Source of the DNA: Muribaculaceae bacterium | Lineage (GTDB): Bacteria; Bacteroidota; Bacteroidia; Bacteroidales; Muribaculaceae | Direction of reading: 5' to 3' | DNA length: 8,410 bases | Assembly (NCBI GenBank): GCA_021443235.1 | Contig: JABUUJ010000021.1 | Coordinates: forward strand, 5,833 to 14,242 | In this document: one piece after another, positions 1-5,297 of the stretch | How the letters are laid out: each line of letters starts with the position of its first letter | How positions within the stretch are numbered: position 1 is the first letter of the stretch | The notes under the pieces: generated by a model | Databases searched by the model: none | Told to the model about the DNA's origin: nothing | The model's input: the letters and a program-made list of their open reading frames with translations, nothing else | Program-made: the position numbers and the translations under genes

Positions 1-153
1 GAGCATAGCGAGCTATGTGACTGAATAAACAAGGAAAAGATGCCGGCCGAAAACAAAAAGACGAAAAATAGCAAAAATAATTAACCTCGGCGTTCTAATT
101 AACTTTTTGGGTTTAGGCGTAACACAATAGACTCTACAACCCATTTATGCCCC

Positions 154-229
154 AAAAAACGCTAAAAAAAATTTTTTTGCCAAAAAAATCATAAAAATCA
201 GTCATTTATAGCAATTATTCCAAAAAAAA
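154..229. other. Phased A-tracts, predicted curved DNA
   Basis: Runs of A start at 154 (6), 164 (8, followed directly by seven T to 178), 182 (7), 193 (5) and 222 (8). The steps of 10, 18, 11 and 29 bp are near whole or near-whole helical turns for the first four tracts, which is the arrangement known to give intrinsic curvature. The block ends just before the promoter-like box at 234-241 in front of the HU gene. HU prefers bent DNA, so autoregulation is possible, but that is inference. Confidence 0.5.
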
Positions 230-233
230 GTGC

Positions 234-241
234 GATATTTG
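234..241 (+). promoter_or_regulatory. Possible -7 box of the HU gene promoter
   Basis: GATATTTG followed by C matches the Bacteroides -7 consensus TAnnTTTG except at its first base. No TTTG-like -33 element lies at the expected 19-21 bp upstream, where only an A/T-rich tract is present, so this is a weak call. A start near 248 would give a leader of about 130 nt. GAGCTTTG at 271-278 is an equally imperfect alternative. Confidence 0.3.
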
Positions 242-381
242 CACCACAATTTCACGAGGCTTTCACCCTTGAGCTTTGCCAAAGTAGGCTAAGTGCTTGT
301 TAATTAGCTCTATAGGTCGAAAACCACGAGAATTGGTATGTATTTTATTAACATTACAATAATATTTAAATTAAAAAAACA

Positions 382-657
382 ATGACTAAAGCAGACATCG
401 TTAGCGAAATCGCTAAATCAACAGGCATCGAGAAGGCAGCTGTTCTTGAAACAGTTGAGAAGTTCATGGAATCAGTAAAGGAGTCGCTCTCTAAGGGTGA
501 GAACGTTTACCTCCGCGGCTTTGGCAGCTTCATCATCAAGACTCGTTCGCAGAAGACCGCCCGCAACATCTCTAAGGGCACTTCTATCGTTATTCCCGAG
601 CACAACATCCCCGCTTTCAAGCCCGCTAAGGTGTTCATGGAGCAGGTTAAGAAGTAA
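382..657 (+). CDS. hup: HU-family nucleoid-associated DNA-binding protein
   Basis: A 91-residue histone-like protein that binds DNA as a dimer, bending and compacting the chromosome. The length is standard for HU. Residues 1-40 form the helical dimerisation part. The GFGSF signature is at 46-50, and the basic beta-arm spans about 51-76 (Arg55, Lys58, Arg61, Asn62, Lys65). The C-terminal IPAFKPAK stretch (76-83) is typical of the family. The residue at position 63, normally the DNA-intercalating proline of the RNP motif, is isoleucine here (RNIS). From memory, Bacteroidales HU proteins often share this change, so it is probably a lineage trait. The start at 382 is preceded by an A/T-rich tract without Shine-Dalgarno sequence, as expected for this phylum. 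The small basic gene at 709 begins 51 bp after the stop and is probably cotranscribed. Confidence 0.96.
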   Translation: MTKADIVSEIAKSTGIEKAAVLETVEKFMESVKESLSKGENVYLRGFGSFIIKTRSQKTARNISKGTSIVIPEHNIPAFKPAKVFMEQVKK

Positions 658-708
658 TTAATCCATCGGGACATAACACTTGTTTAATAACAAAATCAAC
701 TAAGTACT

Positions 709-801
709 ATGCCAAGCGGAAAAAAACGTAAAGGCCACAAGATGGCTACGCACAAGCGCAAGAAAAGACTTAGAAAGAATCGTCATAAGAGCAAGAAGTA
801 A
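709..801 (+). CDS. 30-residue basic protein, mS38/Cox24/bS22-like, probable ribosomal protein
   Basis: An open frame of 30 codons plus TAA, too short for most gene callers. Lys, Arg and His make up about two thirds of the peptide, and there are no acidic residues. From memory, a near-identical peptide lies between hup and rng in many Bacteroidales. The core KMATHKRKKRLRKNR (residues 11-25) follows the spacing of the C-terminal motif of the mitochondrial small-subunit protein mS38 (AURKAIP1/Cox24, about KMNHHKYRKLVKKTR) and of the 33-residue actinobacterial ribosomal protein bS22. A role on the small ribosomal subunit, buried in 16S rRNA, is therefore inferred. It sits 51 bp after hup and ends at a palindrome (804-818). 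The alternative is an unrelated basic nucleic-acid-binding peptide. That it is a coding sequence is likely; the ribosomal role is less certain. Confidence 0.8.
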   Translation: MPSGKKRKGHKMATHKRKKRLRKNRHKSKK

Positions 802-999
802 TTGTCATCGACGATGACTTTCTACAATATGTCATATTAACAACGAAGAACAAACTGCATGTCGGCGTCTCGTCTAAATTGCACGCACTTCATGAGTTTG
901 TTTTTCGTTTTTTGACCAAACACATTAGCGCTGGTCAAAAGCATGTATGACATCTTCGCGCATCTTCGCGCGAAATATTGAGTATATCCCCCTTCTGCG
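802..999 (+). promoter_or_regulatory. Structured 198-nt leader of the ribonuclease gene
   Basis: This gap holds stacked inverted repeats: 804-818; 910-940 (TTTTGACCA / TGGTCAAAA, 9 bp, 13-nt loop); and 955-974 (TTCGCGC / GCGCGAA, 7 bp, 6-nt loop), which ends 25 nt before the ribonuclease start. Neither of the last two has a downstream U-tract, so they are not ordinary terminators. The third arises from a perfect 10-bp tandem duplication, CATCTTCGCG, at 951-960 and 961-970. Two 18-codon frames also lie here: 859-915, ending inside the 910 repeat, and 947-1003, whose TGA overlaps the ribonuclease ATG. No perfect TAnnTTTG box is present. RNase E of E. coli controls its own mRNA through leader hairpins; a similar role here is inference. 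Confidence 0.45.
804..818 (+). repeat. Palindrome just after the small basic gene
   Basis: GTCATCG-A-CGATGAC is a perfect inverted repeat two bases after the TAA of the small gene. As RNA it would fold as a 5-bp stem with a 5-nt loop, followed by only a short T-rich stretch (TTTCT). It could be a weak terminator, an mRNA 3' processing or stability element, or a protein-binding site. It is weaker than the clear terminator at 2632-2659. Confidence 0.4.
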
Positions 1000-2628
1000 A
1001 TGAGAAGTGAATTAGTAGTTGACGTAACGCCCACCGACATCTCAACAGCCCTCCTCGAAGACGGACGGCTCGTGTCGCTGCAAAAGGAAACACGCGATGT
1101 GTCCTATGCCGTGGGCAATCTCTACATTGCCAAGGTAAAGAAACTGATGCCCGGACTCAACGCCGCATTTGTCAATGTCGGATACGACAAGGACGCATTC
1201 CTTCACTACCTTGATCTAGGCTCGCAATTCTCCTCGTTCGCCGGATACCTCAAGTCGGTTCGCGACAACAAAAACAAACCACCCCAAAGCATCTCGCACA
1301 TCCAACTCCAGCCCGACATGGACAAGCACGGAACAATCTCAGGCGTGCTTACTCAAGGAATGGAACTTATTGTGCAGGTAGCAAAAGAACCCATCTCGAC
1401 CAAAGGCCCAAGGCTTACTACCGAAATTAACTTCACAGGACGTTTCCTCGTCCTCACCCCATTCAACAACAAGATTTCGGTATCACAGAAAATCAAGGAC
1501 CGCGCCGAGAAAACAAGGCTTAGAAGACTCATCGAGAGCATCAAGCCCAAAAACTTCGGGGTAATTATACGCACTTCGGCCGAAAACAAAAAGGCCGCCG
1601 AGCTCAACAGCGAGCTCAACGTGCTCGTAAAATGCTGGGAAGACGCTATAGCCAAATTCCAGTTTGCCGACCCACCAACGCTCCTCTATGAGGAGGAAAG
1701 CCGGGCAGTGGGCGAGATTCGCGACATCTTCAATCCCGACTTCGAGAGCATATACGTGAACGATGCCGAGGTCTACGACCAAATACACAACTACGTGAGC
1801 CTAATAGCACCCGATCGCAGTGACATCGTTAAGCTATATAGCGACGACTTGCCCATCTTCGACAAATTCAACATAACAAGGCAAATTAAATCGTCGTTCG
1901 GCAAAACGGTATCATTCCGCTCGGGAGCATACATAATCATCGAAAGCACCGAGGCCATGCACGTCATCGACGTGAACTCGGGGAACAGGTCTAAAAACTC
2001 GACCGACCAGGAGAGCAACGCACTAAACGTCAATCTGCTCGCCGCCGAGGAAATAGCAAGACAATTCCGACTGCGCGACATGGGAGGCATCATCGTCATC
2101 GACTTCATCGACATGGCGAAGGCCGAGCACCGGCAGCAACTCCTCGAGCACATGCGAGAAATGATGACTAAAGACAAAGCGCGACACAACATCCTGCCAC
2201 TTAGCAAGTTCGGACTTATGCAAATCACGCGACAACGCGTACGACCCGTCCTCGACATCGTCACAGCCGAAACCTGCCCCTCTTGTGGAGGTAAAGGAGT
2301 GATTCAGCCCTCGCTGCTTTTTACCGACAAGTTGAAAGACAAGATCGATTACCTCATCAACTCTCTCAACGTCAAAGGTTTTATTATGTATGTACATCCT
2401 TTCGTCGACGCCTACCTGAAAAAAGGACTTCTCTTCAGTGAGTATCACAAATGGCGAAAAGAATTTGGACGAAAGTTCAAAATCAAGCCCGACCAGTCGC
2501 TCGCCTACTTGCAATACAAAGTATTTGACAAAAAAGGCAACGAAATCGACACCACCGAAGAAAAAGACACCAGCAGCGCCTCGTCTAAAAACGAACAACG
2601 ACAACGCAACACCAGCGTCGACTCATAA
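1000..2628 (+). CDS. rng: Ribonuclease E/G family endoribonuclease
   Basis: A single-strand-specific endoribonuclease of the RNase E/G family, acting in the cytoplasm in rRNA maturation and mRNA decay. At 542 residues it is close to RNase G (489 in E. coli) and lacks the long degradosome scaffold of RNase E. An S1-like RNA-binding region spans about 37-145 (GNLYIAKVKKLMPGLNAAFV), with a family-typical insert near 80-115. The 5'-sensor and catalytic DNase I-like regions follow. The two metal-binding aspartates are visible: Asp324 in HVIDVNSG and Asp368 in GGIIVIDFIDM. The zinc-link cysteines are Cys426 and Cys429 (CPSCGGKG), which join subunits in this family. The last 25 residues are a polar Ser/Glu/Arg tail, probably disordered. 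The start at 1000 gives the usual MxSELVVDV beginning. It has no Shine-Dalgarno, and a strong terminator follows 3 bp after the stop. Confidence 0.96.
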   Translation: MRSELVVDVTPTDISTALLEDGRLVSLQKETRDVSYAVGNLYIAKVKKLMPGLNAAFVNVGYDKDAFLHYLDLGSQFSSFAGYLKSVRDNKNKPPQSISHIQLQPDMDKHGTISGVLTQGMELIVQVAKEPISTKGPRLTTEINFTGRFLVLTPFNNKISVSQKIKDRAEKTRLRRLIESIKPKNFGVIIRTSAENKKAAELNSELNVLVKCWEDAIAKFQFADPPTLLYEEESRAVGEIRDIFNPDFESIYVNDAEVYDQIHNYVSLIAPDRSDIVKLYSDDLPIFDKFNITRQIKSSFGKTVSFRSGAYIIIESTEAMHVIDVNSGNRSKNSTDQESNALNVNLLAAEEIARQFRLRDMGGIIVIDFIDMAKAEHRQQLLEHMREMMTKDKARHNILPLSKFGLMQITRQRVRPVLDIVTAETCPSCGGKGVIQPSLLFTDKLKDKIDYLINSLNVKGFIMYVHPFVDAYLKKGLLFSEYHKWRKEFGRKFKIKPDQSLAYLQYKVFDKKGNEIDTTEEKDTSSASSKNEQRQRNTSVDS

Positions 2629-2631
2629 CAC

Positions 2632-2659
2632 AAGCACCGGCCACCAGCCGGTGCTTTTT
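2632..2659 (+). terminator. Rho-independent terminator of the ribonuclease gene
   Basis: A 10-bp perfect stem, AAGCACCGGC (2632-2641) with GCCGGTGCTT (2647-2656), has a CACCA loop and a T-tract running to 2659. It begins 4 bases after the TAA of rng and closes the hup to rng unit. Confidence 0.92.
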
Positions 2660-2664
2660 CACTT

Positions 2665-2693
2665 CCCCCACCACATCCCCCACCACATCCCCC
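2665..2693. repeat. 12-bp tandem repeat, 2.4 copies
   Basis: CCCCCACCACAT occurs twice without change (2665-2676 and 2677-2688), followed by a third CCCCC (2689-2693). It lies between the rng terminator and the next promoter. It looks like a slippage-prone simple repeat; no function is evident. Confidence 0.75.
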
Positions 2694-2728
2694 TCTCGGC
2701 CCTCAATATTCATTTCTCGCTTAAATCC

Positions 2729-2759
2729 TTTGCGCTCTCACAAATATGTATTAAATTTG
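2729..2759 (+). promoter_or_regulatory. Bacteroides-type promoter of the penicillin-binding protein gene
   Basis: TTTG at 2729-2732 is followed by a 19-bp spacer and TAAATTTG at 2752-2759, a full match to the primary sigma factor consensus of Bacteroides (TTTG - 19 to 21 - TAnnTTTG). Transcription would begin near 2765, giving a leader of about 50 nt before the ATG at 2817. Confidence 0.8.
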
Positions 2760-2770
2760 CATTTTGTAAT

Positions 2771-2794
2771 TGTGCGCCTACGTGCGTGCGCACA
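2771..2794 (+). other. 5' leader stem-loop of the penicillin-binding protein mRNA
   Basis: TGTGCGC (2771-2777) pairs with GCGCACA (2788-2794) around a 10-nt loop. It would sit within a few bases of the predicted transcript start. There is no U-tract, so a role in mRNA stability or translation is more likely than termination; that role is inferred. Confidence 0.4.
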
Positions 2795-2816
2795 CAACAG
2801 TAAAAGTTATTGAACT

Positions 2817-5204
2817 ATGAACGACAAGAATAGTTACGCAGCGATTTCGGCACGCGCCGCCCGCATCGCACGACGCATGTGGATAGGTTTTGGCATCTTC
2901 CTGGCTGTCATCGCTCTCATCTTCATACTCATCTACAACGGTGTGATAGGCTACACTCCCGAGATGGACCAAATCGAGAACCCTACCGACACCTTCGCCT
3001 CGACAATCTATGCATCGGGCGGCGAGGAGATGGGGCGATACTACCGCAGCAAAGGCAACCGAGTATATGTCGACTACGACCAGCTCTCGCCACACCTGCG
3101 CAATGCGCTTGTAGCCACCGAGGACGCACGTTTTGACGTTCACAGCGGCATCGACATCAAGGGATTGGGACGTTCGGTCGTGAAGCGCATCCTCCTCGGA
3201 CAGAAGGGCGCTGGCGGTGGCAGCACCATCACTCAGCAGCTCGCCAAGCAGCTCTACTCGCCCGAGTCAAGCGGCATCTTTGAGCGCGCCTTGCAGAAAC
3301 CTATTGAGTGGGTAATCGCTGTGAAAATTGAGCGATACTATACTAAAGACGAGATAGTTAAGATGTATTTCAACCAGTTTGACTTCCTTAACAACGCCGT
3401 CGGCATCAAGTCGGCAGCGCATGTCTATTTTGGCAAAGAGCCTGCGGCATTAACCCTCACCGAGGCCGCAACCCTCGTGGGTATGTGCAAGAACCCGTCC
3501 TACTACAACCCCGTGCGCCACAACGAGCGCACTCGCCTGCGCCGCAACACAGTTCTCGAGCAGATGGAGAAGGCCGGATATATCACTGCCGCCGAGTGCA
3601 ACACCCTCAAGGCTGAGCCTCTGGTGCTTAACTATCACAAGGTTGACCACAACGACGGCATGGCTCCCTACTTCCGTGAGGAACTGCGACGTGTGCTCAC
3701 CGCCAAGAAGCCCGAGCGCAAAAACTACCCCTCGTGGAACCAGCAGGCCTTTGTCGACGACTCCATCGCTTGGGAAAACAACCCTCTCTTCGGCTGGTGC
3801 CAGAAAAATAAAAAGCCCGATGGCTCTAACTATAACATCTACACCGACGGCCTGAAAATCTACACCACCATCGACGCCCACATGCAGCAGCATGCCGAGG
3901 CTGCCGTGCGCAAGCAGATGGTATATCTGCATGGCATTTTCCAGCGTCAGTGTGGCGGATACAAGAACCCTTATTACGCCGACGCAGCCATGAAGGCAAA
4001 GCTTACGCGTGCCGCAATCAAGCGCACCGACCGATACTACGCCCTCAGGCAGCAGGGAATGAGCGAGGCCGAAATCATGGACAACTTCAACACACCCACC
4101 GACGTGCGACTCTTCAGCTACGACGGCGACTACACCGCTCGCATGACTCCGCTCGATTCAATGCTCTACATGAAGACCTATCTGCGATGCGCAACTATGT
4201 CGATGGATCCCATGACGGGCTACGTCAAGGCCTATGTGGGTGGCCCCGACTTCCATTTCTTCAAGTACGACATGGTTTCCAAGGGACGACGCCAAATCGG
4301 CTCTACTGTGAAGCCCTTTGTATATAGCGAGGCAATTCAGAACGGAGGCCTTACGCCTTGTTCGGTTCGACCTGGCGGACATCCTAACGTGAAATGGTAT
4401 AACACCGTGTGGAACCCTCGTGGCGGCGGTGGCACTAAGACTCTCAAGCAGGCTCTTACAAGCTCCGATAACAGTATCTCGGCTGGTTTCATGAAGGGTA
4501 CTTCGCCCAACTGGATTGAGGAGCAAGGCGAGTATGTGATGCCGCCATCGGCGCTCGCCAAGTGGATGCACAGTTTCGGCATCACCAGCTACCTCGACCC
4601 CACGCCAGCTCTCAGCCTTGGCGCCAGCGAGGTGACTTTGCGCGAGATGGTTGCTGCCTACTCAGCATTTGCCAACGGCGGCATGCGCGTTGAGCCCGTC
4701 TACGTGAGCCGCATCTGCGACAACCGTGGAAACGTTATCGCCGAGTTTACCTCGCAGCAAAGTCAGGTAATGAGCGAGGACACCTACTACAAGATGATCG
4801 ACATGCTCTCGAGCGTTGTTGAGCACGGCACTGGCGCGCGACTGCATTCCTATTTCCAGGCCGCCACATGCGGAAAGACTGGTACCACCAACGACAACAG
4901 CGACGCATGGTTCATGGGATTTACTCCCGAGCTCGTCACTGGCGTGTGGGTAGGTGGCGAGGAACGCTACATCCACTTCGCAACTACCGGTATCGGTCAG
5001 GGAGCCGCAGCAGCGCTCCCCATCTATGGCAACTATATGCAGCAAGTCTATAAGGACAACTCGTTGCCCTATACCACCAAGTCAACATTTAAGTTCCCCG
5101 AGGGATACAGCCTGTGTGGCGGAGAACTCTTCCTGTCGGGCGACACCGAGATTGAGGGCGAGGGCGAAGGCAACGCAGCCGCCTTTGATGGCGTCTTCGA
5201 GTAA
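2817..5204 (+). CDS. mrcA: Class A penicillin-binding protein 1A (glycosyltransferase/transpeptidase)
   Basis: A 795-residue bifunctional peptidoglycan synthase anchored in the inner membrane: it polymerises lipid II into glycan strands and cross-links their peptides in the periplasm. A basic N-terminus (Arg14-Arg20) precedes one membrane span at about 21-42. The GT51 domain shows TEDARFDVHSG (catalytic Glu102), GGGSTITQQ (134-141) and a second conserved Glu164 in KPIEWVIAVKIE. The penicillin-binding domain has all three motifs: SxxK with nucleophile Ser496 (STVK), SxN as Ser550-Asp-Asn552, and KTG at 687-689. The linker of about 370-455 (KRTDRYYALRQQGMSEAEI) is typical of Bacteroidota proteins. 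The C-terminus ends in an acidic Gly/Glu-rich tail (774-795). It has its own promoter at 2729-2759 and converges on priA. The choice between 1A and other class A names is by general similarity only. Confidence 0.95.
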   Translation: MNDKNSYAAISARAARIARRMWIGFGIFLAVIALIFILIYNGVIGYTPEMDQIENPTDTFASTIYASGGEEMGRYYRSKGNRVYVDYDQLSPHLRNALVATEDARFDVHSGIDIKGLGRSVVKRILLGQKGAGGGSTITQQLAKQLYSPESSGIFERALQKPIEWVIAVKIERYYTKDEIVKMYFNQFDFLNNAVGIKSAAHVYFGKEPAALTLTEAATLVGMCKNPSYYNPVRHNERTRLRRNTVLEQMEKAGYITAAECNTLKAEPLVLNYHKVDHNDGMAPYFREELRRVLTAKKPERKNYPSWNQQAFVDDSIAWENNPLFGWCQKNKKPDGSNYNIYTDGLKIYTTIDAHMQQHAEAAVRKQMVYLHGIFQRQCGGYKNPYYADAAMKAKLTRAAIKRTDRYYALRQQGMSEAEIMDNFNTPTDVRLFSYDGDYTARMTPLDSMLYMKTYLRCATMSMDPMTGYVKAYVGGPDFHFFKYDMVSKGRRQIGSTVKPFVYSEAIQNGGLTPCSVRPGGHPNVKWYNTVWNPRGGGGTKTLKQALTSSDNSISAGFMKGTSPNWIEEQGEYVMPPSALAKWMHSFGITSYLDPTPALSLGASEVTLREMVAAYSAFANGGMRVEPVYVSRICDNRGNVIAEFTSQQSQVMSEDTYYKMIDMLSSVVEHGTGARLHSYFQAATCGKTGTTNDNSDAWFMGFTPELVTGVWVGGEERYIHFATTGIGQGAAAALPIYGNYMQQVYKDNSLPYTTKSTFKFPEGYSLCGGELFLSGDTEIEGEGEGNAAAFDGVFE

Positions 5205-5229
5205 CCCCCTTCAATATCTCGAAACCCTC

Positions 5230-5294
5230 GATAAACTTGCCCCTTGATAAACTTGCCCCTTGATAAACTTGATAAACTTGCCCCTTGATAAACT
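5230..5294. repeat. 16-bp tandem repeat between convergent genes
   Basis: The unit GATAAACTTGCCCCTT occurs complete at 5230-5245, 5246-5261 and 5271-5286. A shortened 9-bp copy (GATAAACTT) is at 5262-5270, and a final partial copy (GATAAACT) at 5287-5294 ends 3 bp before the priA stop codon. Every copy after the first reads TGATAA across its junction, so the array carries + strand stop codons in rotating frames. No stem with a T-tract is visible in the 93 bp between the genes; only a 6-bp TTCGAG/CTCGAA pairing (5196-5201 with 5218-5223) spans the end of the penicillin-binding protein gene. The array looks like a slippage-prone variable-number repeat. Confidence 0.85.
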
Positions 5295-5297
5295 ACC

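Larger units (their letters stand above)
1..381. other. AT-rich intergenic region upstream of the HU gene
   Basis: I see no convincing gene here. Positions 4-17 form an inverted repeat (CATAGC-GA-GCTATG). A 14-codon frame at 40-84 is Lys/Asn-rich and looks like chance. On the - strand the only start codon at the left edge is at 6-4, with a Bacteroides-like -7 box (TATTTTTG) at 79-72 but no matching -33 box. In many Bacteroidales mutY lies divergent to hup, so a divergent gene may begin just off the left edge, but two codons cannot show that. From about 242 to 381 the sequence reads as a long leader for the HU gene; GAGCT at 271-275 can pair with AGCTC at 306-310, and CTTT-GCC-AAAG at 274-284 is a small hairpin. 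Confidence 0.6.

Noticed and set aside
1..28. Possible C-terminal tail of a + strand gene ending at TAA 26-28
   Set aside because: Eight codons in one frame (and seven in another) cannot be told from chance.
40..84. 14-codon frame at the left edge with an AAGGAAAAG stretch before it
   Set aside because: It is too short, low-complexity (Lys/Asn) and in AT-rich intergenic DNA; Bacteroidota do not rely on Shine-Dalgarno sequences.
910..940. Inverted repeat considered as a terminator
   Set aside because: No T-tract follows on either strand: + reads GCATGTATG after the stem, - reads A-rich sequence.
2023..2604. 193-codon frame on the - strand inside rng
   Set aside because: It is fully antisense to a conserved ribonuclease with intact catalytic motifs and shows no recognisable domain.
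3450..3932. 160-codon frame on the - strand inside the penicillin-binding protein gene
   Set aside because: It is an antisense shadow of GC-rich codons in a well-supported gene, with no promoter or start context.
5230..5294. Tandem repeat considered as a CRISPR array
   Set aside because: The units are 16 bp and directly abutting with no unique spacers, and no cas gene is present.
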